From Anaerolineales bacterium (GTDB lineage Bacteria > Chloroflexota > Anaerolineae > 4572-78 > J111): a stretch of 51,846 bases of DNA. The stretch covers positions 1 through 51,846 of the forward strand of contig JACKAT010000036.1 of assembly GCA_020634935.1 (NCBI GenBank). Reading direction: 5' to 3'. This document shows, in pieces, positions 9,198 through 17,795 of the stretch; positions within the stretch are counted from its first letter, which is position 1; the number at the start of each line of letters is the position of its first letter. Below the pieces are notes generated by a model. It saw only the letters and a list, made by a program, of their open reading frames with translations. It searched no databases and was not told the DNA's origin. A program made the translations under genes and the position numbers.

Positions 9198-9302
9198 TCG
9201 GAACGACAAAGCTTCCGGAGCGACAAAGCTTGCTTTGTCATTCACGATAGGGTCAAAGTAAACTTTGACGCTCCCAAAGTCAAAGTAAACTTTGACGCTC
9301 CA
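9198..9302. repeat. Dispersed palindromic repeat family A, copy 1 (extended)
   Basis: Two self-complementary hairpins stand side by side: GACAAAGCTTGCTTTGTC and GTCAAAGTAAACTTTGAC, enclosed by GGAGC and GCTCC. The unit could fold as a three-way junction. In this copy the left and right hairpin parts are partly duplicated (GAACGACAAAGCTTCC before, AAAGTCAAAGTAAACTTTGA after). Other copies lie at 15842-15896, 27157-27180, 27236-27293 and 27358-27414. The copy sits downstream of the dihydropyrimidinase gene. Confidence 0.85.
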
Positions 9303-9322
9303 AACAAATATTTTTAATAGTA

Positions 9323-9343
9323 GGACAAGTCAGCGACTTGTCC
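9323..9343. repeat. Short hairpin GGACAAGTC-AGC-GACTTGTCC
   Basis: Perfect 9-bp arms with a 3-base loop lie 27 bases beyond the stop of the minus-strand dihydropyrimidinase gene. There is no strong T-run, so a factor-independent terminator is doubtful. The TAGGACAA edge recurs in the palindrome at 50364-50389. Confidence 0.55.
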
Positions 9344-9369
9344 CCACCTCAACAAATCCGCGATTTATT

Positions 9370-10779
9370 CTACAAAACCTCGCCATTGGGCCGGCGGCGT
9401 AAGAACTGGCCGCTGCCCTTTTTACCCTTCCAATCCTCACCGGCCACAATACTCTGGCCGCGCAGCAGCACGCGCGTGGGCCAGCCTTTCACCTCCATGC
9501 CCTCATAGACATTGTAATCGGTATTCATATGATGCGTGGCCGCCGAGATGGTGTGCGGCTTCTCCGGATCCCATAACACGATATCGGCGTCGGAACCGAT
9601 GGCGATGGTTCCTTTGCGCGGGTAGAGGCCGAAGATTTTGGCCGGGTTGGTGGCGGTGATCTCCACAAAGCGATTGGCGCTGTAGCGACCGGCGTTGACT
9701 CCGTGATGCCACATCACCGGCATGCGGTCTTCGATGCCCGGCATGCCGTTGGGGATTTTGTCGAAGCTGGGTTTGCCCAACTCTTTGCCGGGAATTCGCC
9801 CCTGCACGCCGCCCTCAAACCAGAACGGGCAGTGATCGGTTGAAACGGCCTGGAGGGTGTGATCGGCCAGCGCTTGCCACAAAACCGGCGCGTCTTTAGG
9901 CTGGCGCACCGGCGGCGAGCAGATAAACTTGGCCCCTTCGTAGTTGGGCCGGGCTAAATCTTTTTCAAAGACAAACAGATATTGGGTACACGTTTCGCCC
10001 ATCACCGGGAAACCTTTGGCCCGCCCCAGGGCCAGCGGTTCAATCGACTCTTCACAGGTCATATGCACCACGTACAGCGGCGCTTGGGCGATGCCGGCCA
10101 GCGTCACCGCTCGGTTGGTGGCTTCGGCTTCAACCAGCGCCGGTTGGGCTACCGCATGATAATGCGGCGCGGTTTTGCCTTCGGCCAGCAGTTTGGCTCG
10201 CCGCTCGGCGATGACGTCGCCGTTTTCGGCGTGGACCATGATCAGCATGCCATGCTCGGCCGCGGTAATCATGGCCCGGTACAGCGTGGTGTCATCCACC
10301 TGAAACAGCCCTTTGTAGGCCATAAACAATTTTAGGCTGGTGATGCCTTCATTCAACATCGACGGAATTTCAGCCATCACCTCATCGCGCAGATCCGTAA
10401 TGGCCATGTGGAAGCCGTAATCGATGCAAGCTTTACCTTCGGCTTTTTGGTGCCAGGTTTCGACCCCCTGTTTCAGGCTGCCCCCCATCGGCTGGATGAC
10501 AAAGTCAATGTGAGTCGTTGTGCCGCCAAAGGCCGCCGCTCGGTGGCCGGTGAAAAAATCATCCGATGACACGGTGCCGCCGAAGGGCAGTTCCAGGTGA
10601 GTATGAACATCGATCCCGCCGGGGAGCAGCAGCAGCCCCGCTGCGTCGATGACCTCATCATGCCCGGCCTCCGGCAGATTACGGCCTAACATCGCTATTT
10701 GTTCCCCCTCGATCACGACATCCGCTTGAAACGTATCGCCGGCGGTAACGACTGTACCGTTTTTAATCAGTGTAGTCAT
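9370..10779 (-). CDS. hydA: Dihydropyrimidinase / D-hydantoinase
   Basis: 469 residues, normal for the cyclic amidohydrolase family. It opens the ring of 5,6-dihydrouracil, dihydrothymine or related hydantoins to the N-carbamoyl amino acid, in the cytoplasm. The metal ligands are visible: DVHTH (His59, His61), the Lys150 that is carboxylated in this family (GITSLKLFMAYKG), His183 (MVHAENGD), His239 (VVHMTCEE) and Asp315 (STDHCPF). The ATG at 10779 has AAAGG about 10 bases upstream. About 950 bases away on the same strand is a ureidopropionase-like amidase that would act on the product, and upstream of that an ABC transporter, so pyrimidine or hydantoin breakdown is the likely pathway. No dihydropyrimidine dehydrogenase is seen in the window. 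Confidence 0.93.
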   Translation of the reverse strand: MTTLIKNGTVVTAGDTFQADVVIEGEQIAMLGRNLPEAGHDEVIDAAGLLLLPGGIDVHTHLELPFGGTVSSDDFFTGHRAAAFGGTTTHIDFVIQPMGGSLKQGVETWHQKAEGKACIDYGFHMAITDLRDEVMAEIPSMLNEGITSLKLFMAYKGLFQVDDTTLYRAMITAAEHGMLIMVHAENGDVIAERRAKLLAEGKTAPHYHAVAQPALVEAEATNRAVTLAGIAQAPLYVVHMTCEESIEPLALGRAKGFPVMGETCTQYLFVFEKDLARPNYEGAKFICSPPVRQPKDAPVLWQALADHTLQAVSTDHCPFWFEGGVQGRIPGKELGKPSFDKIPNGMPGIEDRMPVMWHHGVNAGRYSANRFVEITATNPAKIFGLYPRKGTIAIGSDADIVLWDPEKPHTISAATHHMNTDYNVYEGMEVKGWPTRVLLRGQSIVAGEDWKGKKGSGQFLRRRPNGEVL

Positions 10780-10832
10780 AATTGTTTAACCTTTCGACTA
10801 GACTAACCTATAAAAATTAGAAATCAGATCCT

Positions 10833-10929
10833 CAGGACTTACGCCGTATAAAGGTGACAGTCACTTGAGTGGACTAAAGAACGCTTCTTCGATAATAAGT
10901 GACTGTCACCTGATTTTGCGTAAGTCCTG
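10833..10929. repeat. MITE-like inverted repeat family B, copy 1
   Basis: Ends are a perfect 12-bp inverted repeat (CAGGACTTACGC and its complement). Inside them lies a second perfect 15-bp inverted pair, AGGTGACAGTCACTT (10852-10866) and AAGTGACTGTCACCT (10897-10911). The element is 97 bp long with no coding capacity. Related copies are at 11605-11722 and 33029-33154. Terminal repeats with no gene suggest a non-autonomous mobile element; no matching transposase was seen here. Confidence 0.8.
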
Positions 10930-11013
10930 ACCCTGCAAAGTAGACTGTTCTTTCGACAGCCGGCCTGATCAATCGTCGTCAATTAGTCCCTGCGCCTCCG
11001 GTAACAGCTAACT

Positions 11014-11517
11014 GAGACGTCGAATCACGCTTAACGGTGTCGTTAATACCGTTTTGACGTGTACATGACCGACTACCGAGCGCTGCAACAGCCAAACGAG
11101 ACGTCGAATCACCCTTAACGACGTCGTTAACGCCGTTTTGACATGCGCATGACCGTTTGTAGACTGCTGCCACAGGTAAACGAGACGTTGAATCGCAGTT
11201 AACGGTGTCGTTAACGGCGTTTTGACGTGCGCATGACCGTTTGTAGACTGCTGCCACAGGTAAATGAGACGTCGAATCACAATTAACGGTGTCGTTAATG
11301 GCGTTTTGACGTTGGCAGAACCTGTTCCCGAGCCTTACAGTGGCCTATCGAGACGTCAAATCGCAGTTAACGGTGTCGTTAACGGCGTTTTGACATTGGC
11401 AGAACCTGCTCCCGAGCTTTACAGTGGCCTATTGAGACGTCAAATCGCCATTAACGATGGGGTTATGGGCGTTTTGACGTGAGTATAACCTGTTGTCGAG
11501 CGCTGCATGACCTTTTC
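11014..11517. repeat. Tandem array of six 84-bp units with a palindromic core
   Basis: Units begin at 11014, 11098, 11182, 11266, 11350 and 11434, exactly 84 bases apart. Each has a 48-base core starting GAGACGTC and ending near TTTTGACGT. The core is a quasi-palindrome: ACGTCAAA and TTTTGACGT outside, TTAACG-GTGT-CGTTAA inside. A 36-base tail follows. Tails are alike in pairs (units 2 and 3, units 4 and 5; units 1 and 6 share GAGCGCTGCA), so the array grew by duplication. It fills the gap between the dihydropyrimidinase and amidase genes and is bracketed by two family-B elements. Short open frames across it exist on both strands but look accidental. Confidence 0.9.
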
Positions 11518-11604
11518 AAGACAGCGAAGCGTAGGTTAGAAATTATTAGAATGGTCAAATAGATTTCTAAAAGCTGATTCCTTACAGCCAGGTTCTCTTT
11601 CTTT

Positions 11605-11722
11605 ATCGCTTACGCCGAACCAGGTGACAGTCACTTAGCGGCGATAAATCAACCTCTTTGGGCTAAACGGACGTTCGTTTTCAGCAAAAAGTGACTGTCA
11701 CCTTTTGAACTGCGTAACTCCT
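11605..11722. repeat. MITE-like inverted repeat family B, copy 2
   Basis: Contains AGGTGACAGTCACTT on the left and its complement on the right. The last 33 bases on the right are the exact complement of the left end of the copy at 33029-33154, while the middle aligns with that copy in direct orientation (GATAAATC, CTAAAC, AAAGTGACTG blocks). It lies 13 bases beyond the stop of the minus-strand amidase gene. Confidence 0.78.
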
Positions 11723-11735
11723 CTTTTTTTGTCGC

Positions 11736-12581
11736 TTACGCCTCAACAATTTTGTCGTACATATCAGGCCGGCGGTCACGGTAGAACTGCCAGGTGTCGC
11801 GCACCTCTTTGATGAGACCCAAATCCAGATCACGAATGATCAGTTCTTCATCGTAAGCATTGCCGACCTCGCCGATGAACTGGCCGCGCGGATCGCAGAA
11901 GTAGCTTTGGCCGTAGAAGTCGTCGGGGCCGATTTCTTTTTCAATACCGACCCGGTTAATCGTGCCGACAAAGTAACCATTGGCGATGGCGTGGCTAGTC
12001 TGCTCGATGCGCCACAAATGCTGCGACAGCCCGCGCGAGGTGGCCGAAGGAATGAAGACGATCTCGGCCCCGTTGAGGCCCAGCATCCGCGCGCCTTCCG
12101 GAAAGTGACGATCGTAGCAAATATAAACGCCCACCTTACCTACAGCCGTGTTGAATACAGGGTAGCCCAAATTGCCCGGTCGAAAATAGAATTTCTCCCA
12201 GAAGCCTTCCAGGTGGGGTATATGCGTTTTGCGATATTTGCCCAGGTACGTCCCGTCGGCATCGATCACGGCGGCGGTGTTATAGTAGACGCCCGCGCCG
12301 TCTTCTTCATACATCGGCACAATCAAAACCATTTTGGTCTCTTCAGCCAGTTTTTGCATCTTTTCAGTGGTTGGGCCATCGGGGATGGGTTCGGTGTAGC
12401 TGTAAAATTTGCGGTCCTGCACTTGGCAGAAGTAGGGGCCGTAAAATAGTTCCTGAAAGCACATCACTTGCGCTCCCTGTTCAGCCGCCTGGCGGGCATA
12501 GCCGATATGCTTCTCAATCATACTGTCTTTATCGCCGGTCCAGGTTGCTTGGATCAAAGCGCCTTTAATGATACGCGTCAT
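11736..12581 (-). CDS. Beta-ureidopropionase / N-carbamoyl-amino-acid amidase (nitrilase fold)
   Basis: 281 residues, a carbon-nitrogen hydrolase. It cleaves an N-carbamoyl group to give ammonia, CO2 and an amino acid. The catalytic triad is visible: Glu44 in CFQELF, Lys118 in RKTHIPH and Cys155 in VYICYDRHFPEG. The closest match by eye is with ureidopropionase or N-carbamoylputrescine amidase; the neighbouring dihydropyrimidinase favours the former. The start at 12581 is well supported by GAGGAGG about 8 bases upstream. About 950 bases of repeats separate it from the dihydropyrimidinase gene. Together they would carry out the last two steps of reductive pyrimidine degradation. Confidence 0.9.
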   Translation of the reverse strand: MTRIIKGALIQATWTGDKDSMIEKHIGYARQAAEQGAQVMCFQELFYGPYFCQVQDRKFYSYTEPIPDGPTTEKMQKLAEETKMVLIVPMYEEDGAGVYYNTAAVIDADGTYLGKYRKTHIPHLEGFWEKFYFRPGNLGYPVFNTAVGKVGVYICYDRHFPEGARMLGLNGAEIVFIPSATSRGLSQHLWRIEQTSHAIANGYFVGTINRVGIEKEIGPDDFYGQSYFCDPRGQFIGEVGNAYDEELIIRDLDLGLIKEVRDTWQFYRDRRPDMYDKIVEA

Positions 12582-12842
12582 AGGTTAAACCTCCTCGGTA
12601 TTGATAGTTGTAAGCGTTCAGCCTTTAGCTGTCAGCTATCAGCGTTTTCATTTGGAGCAATTGTCAAACGCGAAGTCGGTATTGATGGTTTAAGCATTGC
12701 CTTTCGTGATAAAACTGACGACTGAAGGCCGATAGCTGAATGCTTACTGATAATTTTTACAGATCGGTAAAGCGTAAAAGGGAAAACGTAATGAGGGTAG
12801 ATTTCATTACGCTTTGCGTTGTACGTTTTGTCGAGTAATAAT

Positions 12843-13051
12843 CTGAGTTCGGAAATTCATATCCTTCATGTCATTTCGTAGCGCCAGCGGAGAAATCCCT
12901 GTGACAATACAATGAAAAGTGATTTGGCGAGAAAAATTTGACGTTGTCGCTTCAAATTTTTCCCTGCGAATACTCCGCTATGGCTATGCCTGAGGGATTT
13001 CTCCGCCTCCGGCTGCGAAATGACATGCTTGGTTCTAATTATCGAACTCAG
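12843..13051. repeat. 209-bp inverted repeat element (family E)
   Basis: Outer ends are CTGAGTTCG and CGAACTCAG; further in are CATGTCATTTCG (12867-12878) and CGAAATGACATG (13016-13027), then GGAGAAATCCCT and AGGGATTTCTCC. No gene is inside. The nested symmetric arms are typical of a non-autonomous mobile or REP-like element. It occupies the 666-base gap between the binding-protein gene and the amidase gene; I see no gene in the rest of that gap, only GCTGATAGCTGA-like simple sequence near 12615-12750. Confidence 0.75.
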
Positions 13052-13159
13052 TCTTCCATGATGCAAGGCATCGTTCTTACAGTTAGGAAAAGGAGGGAAT
13101 TGGGGGGAGCTACCCCCCAAGCCCCCCGGCCTACGGCGTTTTCCTTAGCAGGTTAATAA

Positions 13160-13197
13160 ATCAGAGGGTGCTCCGCTTATTTGGAACACCCTCTGAT
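13160..13197 (-). terminator. Hairpin after the binding-protein gene, possible terminator
   Basis: ATCAGAGGGTG and CACCCTCTGAT form a perfect 11-bp stem around a 16-base loop, 50 bases past the stop of the minus-strand gene. On the minus strand it is followed by only a short T-rich run (TTATTAA), so termination may be partial. Confidence 0.5.
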
Positions 13198-13247
13198 CCC
13201 TAAATCCTCAGGGCTTCCTGATAGATAGAAGCCAAATGAGCCTTATT

Positions 13248-15725
13248 TTACTCGCCGCCTTCAAGCAGTTCAACCGCGATGGGCGAGAAGCTTTCGCCGG
13301 TGACATCGCCACTCAGGTACTTGTGAGCTTCCGTGGCCAGGTCGGTGCGGAAGGCGTCGTCGCTGGGCGGAGTGGTGATAACGCCGCCATCAACCGATAT
13401 GTTAACCGTTTGGTCCCACAGGGCTTGATCCATAATGCCAATGCCATCAGGGGAAGGCCAAATCAGCTTGTTGATTTCGTTCAACTGCCAGCGCATGTGG
13501 CTTTCACCCAGCGTCGGGCCAGCATCGAGCACGTGCTGGACACAGGCATCGAAGTTGTCGCGGCAGAACTGCCAGCCCATGAAGGACGCAGCCAGGAAGC
13601 GAACCGCTAAATCTTCGTTACCTTCTTCGGCCAGCCAGTCGCCATCAACAAAGACATGGTCCTGGAGCATCGCCGTGCCGACATCGTTGAAGTTAATGAC
13701 CACCAGATCCTCCGGCTGGTACAATTCGCCGGTATCGGGATTAACCGCTTCCAAAACCTGGGCGTATTCGTTGTAGGTCATCGCTTCAGCCGCATCGAGT
13801 TCGCGGTTGAGCAAGGCCAGCATATCAAAGCTTTGCTGAATAATTTTAACATCATCGGGGTTATTGGGGTCGATGCCGGCCAACCGCATCGCGGCGAACA
13901 GTTCGTGCTCATTGCCAAAGCCCCAGGTGCCGATGCGCTTCCCGGCCATATCGGCCACAGTCGCCACCGGCTCATCAGCCCAGGACACTTCCAGAGTACC
14001 ACTGCGTTGGAACACCTGGGCGATGTTGACCAAATTAGCCCCTTCTTCACGTGAAGCCAGGACTTTCGGCACCCAGGCAATCCCAAACTCGGCCTGACCG
14101 GAAGCGACCACCTGCTGCGGCACGATATCAACCGCCCCTTCGAGAATGGTAACATCCAGACAGAAGTCATTGTAGAAGCCTTCGGCTACGGCTGCGTAGT
14201 AACCCGCAAACTGCGATTGGGCCACCCATTGTAACTGCAAATTGACCGGGGTGAGTTCCGTACATTCCGGCATCGCCATGGCGTCGCCTCCGGCCATGGC
14301 TTCTTCGGTGGCTTCGGCGGCCATAGCTTCTTCAGTGGCTTCGGCTGGCATGGCTTCTTCGGTGGCTTCGGCTTCAGGGGCCATGGCGCCGCCAAAGACC
14401 GGCACATACTCGCCGCCTTGGATTTGGCTGACCACAATTTCCGGGTCGGCGCAGTCGCCGTTTTCGTGGCAGGTGATGGTGCCGGTGATGCCTTCTAAAC
14501 CGGAGGTGGCGTACAAGGCATCGCGCAGGGCTTGCTTGCCGATGACCGTGTTGCCGTCGGCATCGGTCGTGGCTACTTTTTCAATGGCGTCGAAAATCAT
14601 GTTGGTGGCATCAAAGGCGTGGGCGTGGAAGGCGCTGACCGGCTCTTGACCGAGGATATCGACATAGTCGGCCAGGAATTGGTCGTAGGTGGCCCCGCTG
14701 AAGGTCAGGTTGGGACCGCTAACGTACATGCCTTCGGAGGCTTCGCCGGCGGCGGCCACAAAGTCGGGCGAAATCATACCATCGGCTCCGGCCAGGACGG
14801 TGGCTTCCAGGCCGGCCACTTCTTTGGCTTGGCTGGTGATGAAGCCGCCTTCGGCGATGAAGACCGGATAGTACAGGAATTCGGGCGAGGCGGTGGCGAT
14901 GGAGGTCAGGACGGGGCGCATATCGGTGTCGCCGACGTTGACCGCTTCTTGGGCGGTGATGGTGCCGCCGAGTTGGGTGAAGGTGTCGGCGAAGACTTGT
15001 TGGAGTTGTTCGGCGTAGGGCGAGCCGTCGTGGATGGTGGCGGCGGTGGTCAAGCCGAGTTCATTGAAGACGAATTCGGCCATAACCCGACCCTGGACGT
15101 TGTCGTTGTGGGCGGTGCGCAGGAAGCTAGGCACGTGGCCATCGCCGGTCAGAGCGGGGGCGGTGCAGGAGGGTGAAATCATGGTCAGGCCGGCATCGTT
15201 GTAGATGGGAGCGGCGGGGGTACAGGACGAGGAGCAGCTGTGGCCGACCACGGCGACGATGGAGTCATCGGAGGCAATCTTGGTGGCGGCGGTTTGGCCG
15301 CCTTCGGCGGAGCAGCCGTCATCCTCGGGGACGAGTTCGACGGGATGGCCGGCGACATCGCCGCGTTCTTTGATGGCGACTTCGATGCCGGTTTGGGAGT
15401 CGGTGCCGAGGGTTTCGTTGGGGCCGGCGATGACGAGCGCGGAAGCGAGGCGGATGGGGTCGCCGGCGGGAATGACGACGGTCCCGAGGGGGTCTTCCTC
15501 GGCGGGCGCGGCGGGTTCTGCGGCCATGGCTTCTTCGGTGGCCGGGGCTTCGGCCATGGCCTCTTCGGTGGCCGGGGCTTCAGCGGCGGCCGGTTCCTCG
15601 GTGGCCGGGGCGGCGGCTTTTTCTTGGGCCTTCTCGACGGCTTGGTCAACCGTTCCCCCGCAGGCGGCCAAAAGCAGGGTAATGCTAATGAGAAGCATTA
15701 AAACATAAGGCAATCTTCTTATCAT
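13248..15725 (-). CDS. Dual-domain substrate-binding lipoprotein: type 1 (LivJ-like) fused to type 2 (NMT1/THI5-like)
   Basis: 825 residues. A signal peptide ends in LLAAC, with the lipid-bearing Cys22, so it is tethered outside the membrane. A linker with ATEEAMAEAP repeats (about 35-75) leads to a branched-chain-type periplasmic binding domain (about 80-450; features GHSCSSSCTPAAPIYNDAGL, FLRTAHNDNVQG, DGSPYAEQLQQVF). A second Glu/Ala-rich linker (about 450-490) leads to an NMT1/THI5-type domain (about 495-825; LQLQWVAQSQFAGYYAAVAEGFY, QAEFGIAWVPKVLAS, KRIGTWGFGNE). Usually these are separate proteins serving different transporters. The ATG at 15725 follows GGAGGA by about 10 bases and is preferred to a start 6 codons upstream. 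The partner permeases upstream are of the NMT1-linked class. The ligand is probably a pyrimidine-like compound, from context. Confidence 0.9.
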   Translation of the reverse strand: MIRRLPYVLMLLISITLLLAACGGTVDQAVEKAQEKAAAPATEEPAAAEAPATEEAMAEAPATEEAMAAEPAAPAEEDPLGTVVIPAGDPIRLASALVIAGPNETLGTDSQTGIEVAIKERGDVAGHPVELVPEDDGCSAEGGQTAATKIASDDSIVAVVGHSCSSSCTPAAPIYNDAGLTMISPSCTAPALTGDGHVPSFLRTAHNDNVQGRVMAEFVFNELGLTTAATIHDGSPYAEQLQQVFADTFTQLGGTITAQEAVNVGDTDMRPVLTSIATASPEFLYYPVFIAEGGFITSQAKEVAGLEATVLAGADGMISPDFVAAAGEASEGMYVSGPNLTFSGATYDQFLADYVDILGQEPVSAFHAHAFDATNMIFDAIEKVATTDADGNTVIGKQALRDALYATSGLEGITGTITCHENGDCADPEIVVSQIQGGEYVPVFGGAMAPEAEATEEAMPAEATEEAMAAEATEEAMAGGDAMAMPECTELTPVNLQLQWVAQSQFAGYYAAVAEGFYNDFCLDVTILEGAVDIVPQQVVASGQAEFGIAWVPKVLASREEGANLVNIAQVFQRSGTLEVSWADEPVATVADMAGKRIGTWGFGNEHELFAAMRLAGIDPNNPDDVKIIQQSFDMLALLNRELDAAEAMTYNEYAQVLEAVNPDTGELYQPEDLVVINFNDVGTAMLQDHVFVDGDWLAEEGNEDLAVRFLAASFMGWQFCRDNFDACVQHVLDAGPTLGESHMRWQLNEINKLIWPSPDGIGIMDQALWDQTVNISVDGGVITTPPSDDAFRTDLATEAHKYLSGDVTGESFSPIAVELLEGGE

Positions 15726-15841
15726 GAGAATAATCTCCTCCAAATGTGTTCGATATGAAAATGGTAAATGGATAATTTAGATCGGTAGTCAATAAATTAC
15801 ATATAGCGGCTTCGCATCACCTCCTTCAAAAATAAAGGTCT

Positions 15842-15896
15842 CGGAGCATCAAAGCTCTGCTTTGATCAGGTATGACAAAGCTTGCTTTGTCGCTCC
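15842..15896. repeat. Palindromic repeat family A, copy 2 (between permease and binding-protein genes)
   Basis: GGAGC...GCTCC encloses two hairpins, ATCAAAGCTCTGCTTTGAT and GACAAAGCTTGCTTTGTC. It lies in the 198-base gap between the permease and the downstream binding-protein gene of the same operon, a place where hairpins often set unequal mRNA levels. That effect is inference. Confidence 0.75.
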
Positions 15897-15923
15897 AATA
15901 AATATTTATTATTAATACGCCGT

Positions 15924-16874
15924 TTATCTAAACGACACGTGCCAGGGCATGGCCAGCCGTTCTAAAAGGATAATGATGAGGTATAAAGTAATCCCCATCA
16001 TACAGGCGATAATAATGGCGGCCCAGGCTGATGAAAACCGAAAAAGCGCGGCCTCTTGCGTAATAAAAACCCCGAGCGCAATGCGCGGCCCGCCAAAGTA
16101 CTCGCCCACCACCGCGCCGATCATGCTCAAGGCCGCCGCAATTTTCAAGCCGTTAAAAAGGTACGGCAGCGCATTAGGGATACGCAGCTTGCGAATAATT
16201 TCAAAATCGCCGGCGGCATAAGAGCGCATCAATTCCAGCGAATTGGCATCCACTTGGGTTAGACCGCGCACCAGGTTGATCATCACCGGAAAGAAGACCA
16301 TGATGGCCACGATAAACATCTTGGAAAAGGGATTATCGATGCCAAACCAGTTGTTGGCAATTGGGGCGAAGGCGATAATCGGCATCGAGTTGGCCGCGAT
16401 GGCAAAAGGCATCAACGCTTCTCGCGTTCCGACCCAGCGTGATGTAACAAGCGCGACCACAATGCCCGCGCCGCAGCCAATGATAAAACCGCCCAGCGCT
16501 TCTTTAAGGGTATACCAGGCGGCCTGTAAAATTGGGCTGAGATTTTTGCCTTGCAGCAGAAGTAGCGATGAGTTGAACCAGGGTAAGCGGATGATGGCGG
16601 CAGACGTTAAAGCCTCGGTTAGGTGGGGCGATGCTTTGGCCGGAATGGTCACCACCAGTTGATTGCCTTTGAGTGCATTCTGAAGCTCTTCGTCGGTCGC
16701 GGTGGTATCCGCCGGACTGAGGTGAACCACCTGGAATAGATTGGATAGGATAATCGTTGGACGAGGCAATAAGAACTGTTCAATCTGCAACGTCGCCACC
16801 AGTCCTTCCCACGCTATCAAAATGATAACCAGAATGATCACCGGGGCCAGATAGCGTTCCATGGTATCGCTCAT
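15924..16874 (-). CDS. ABC transporter permease (BPD/SsuC-ThiX type)
   Basis: 316 residues. A first helix (about 9-28) is followed by an extracytoplasmic stretch of about 90 residues, longer than usual, then five further helices. The cytoplasmic EAA-like loop is ELMRSYAAGDFEIIRKLRIPNA, where the ATPase docks. It is related to permeases for sulfonates, taurine and hydroxymethylpyrimidine. Its ATG overlaps the stop of the ATPase gene by 4 bases, showing translational coupling. It pairs with the permease at 17845-18759, giving a probable heterodimer. Confidence 0.9.
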   Translation of the reverse strand: MSDTMERYLAPVIILVIILIAWEGLVATLQIEQFLLPRPTIILSNLFQVVHLSPADTTATDEELQNALKGNQLVVTIPAKASPHLTEALTSAAIIRLPWFNSSLLLLQGKNLSPILQAAWYTLKEALGGFIIGCGAGIVVALVTSRWVGTREALMPFAIAANSMPIIAFAPIANNWFGIDNPFSKMFIVAIMVFFPVMINLVRGLTQVDANSLELMRSYAAGDFEIIRKLRIPNALPYLFNGLKIAAALSMIGAVVGEYFGGPRIALGVFITQEAALFRFSSAWAAIIIACMMGITLYLIIILLERLAMPWHVSFR

Positions 16875-17656
16875 ACGCTCATCCGCTCACTTTCTCGCAA
16901 GGCTTCGCGTACTTGCGTTTCTAATTGAAAGAAGCGAACATTTTCACGCGTATCGGTATTACGCGGTTGGGGCAGATCGATGGTGATATCCTGGGTGATG
17001 CGCCCCGGCCGGGCTGACATGACAATCACCCGCGTCGAGAGGAAAACCGCTTCGGTGATGCTGTGGGTGACAAAAATCACGGTGGTTTTGGTTTTCTCCC
17101 AGATGCTGAGCAGTTCCAGGTTAAGTCGTTCGCGCGTCATCTCATCCAAAGCGCCAAAGGGTTCATCCATTAGCAAGATCGAGGGTTCAAAGGCCAGCGC
17201 GCGGGCAATCGATACCCGCTGCTGCATTCCCCCGGAAAGCTGCCAGGGATAATGATTGTGAAAATCCTGAAGCTCAACCAATTTCAACATCTCGCGGGTG
17301 CGGGCCTCTTTCTTATCTTTGGCATAGTTCATTAATTCCAGCGGGAGCTGCACATTTTTGGCTACGGTTCGCCAGTCGTACAGGGTGGCCGATTGAAAAA
17401 CCATCCCATAATCGCGATCGAGCCGGGCCTGGTGGGCCGATTTGTTGTTGACCAGCACCTGACCGGATGACGACGACACCAGATCACCAACGACTCGCAG
17501 CAAGGTCGATTTGCCGCAGCCGGACGGTCCGATGAGCGACACGAATTCATTAGGTGCAATGTCTAAATCAATATCTTTTAACGCATGAACCTGATTATTT
17601 GAGCCTTGATTAAAAATTTTATGAAGACTCTTGATTGAAACGGCTAAATTAGTCAT
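16871..17656 (-). CDS. ABC transporter ATP-binding protein (SsuB/TauB/ThiZ type)
   Basis: 261 residues with a complete nucleotide-binding domain: Walker A GPSGCGKST (43-51), Q-loop Gln88, signature LSGGMQQRVS (140-149), Walker B LLMDEP with Asp164-Glu165, D-loop GALD and the switch His198 in VTHS. It powers import at the cytoplasmic membrane face. It lies between two permease genes and overlaps the downstream one by 4 bases. A probable promoter of its own is at 17796-17824. The family serves sulfonate, nitrate or pyrimidine importers; here the neighbours point to pyrimidine-like substrates. Confidence 0.93.
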   Translation of the reverse strand: MTNLAVSIKSLHKIFNQGSNNQVHALKDIDLDIAPNEFVSLIGPSGCGKSTLLRVVGDLVSSSSGQVLVNNKSAHQARLDRDYGMVFQSATLYDWRTVAKNVQLPLELMNYAKDKKEARTREMLKLVELQDFHNHYPWQLSGGMQQRVSIARALAFEPSILLMDEPFGALDEMTRERLNLELLSIWEKTKTTVIFVTHSITEAVFLSTRVIVMSARPGRITQDITIDLPQPRNTDTRENVRFFQLETQVREALRESERMSV

Positions 17657-17795
17657 AACGAGCCCACACCTGCCTCCGAAGAATTTTTAGATGGCTTAAC
17701 GATTTGCTAGTGAGACGAGAGAAAGAAGTGTTCGATTTAACTTCGGCGTTGCTGGACTCTGTCATCGGTGAGGCAGAGATATTTGGGAGGTCGTC

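Noticed and set aside
10979..11482. Small genes on both strands across the 84-bp array
   Set aside because: They exist because 84 is a multiple of three and the unit has few stops. No ribosome binding site or known similarity.
11014..11517. CRISPR array
   Set aside because: The 48-base core varies between units and the 36-base tails are similar to each other in pairs, the reverse of CRISPR (constant repeats, unique spacers). No cas genes are present.
14532..15176. 214-residue Gly-rich frame antisense to the binding-protein gene
   Set aside because: Its composition mirrors the Ala/Glu-rich coding strand; the minus-strand lipoprotein is well supported.
15797..15826. Strong AAGGAGGTGATG before a tiny minus-strand frame between permease and binding-protein genes
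   Set aside because: The ATG is only two bases after the GGAGG and the frame is six codons long; a leader peptide is possible but unsupported.
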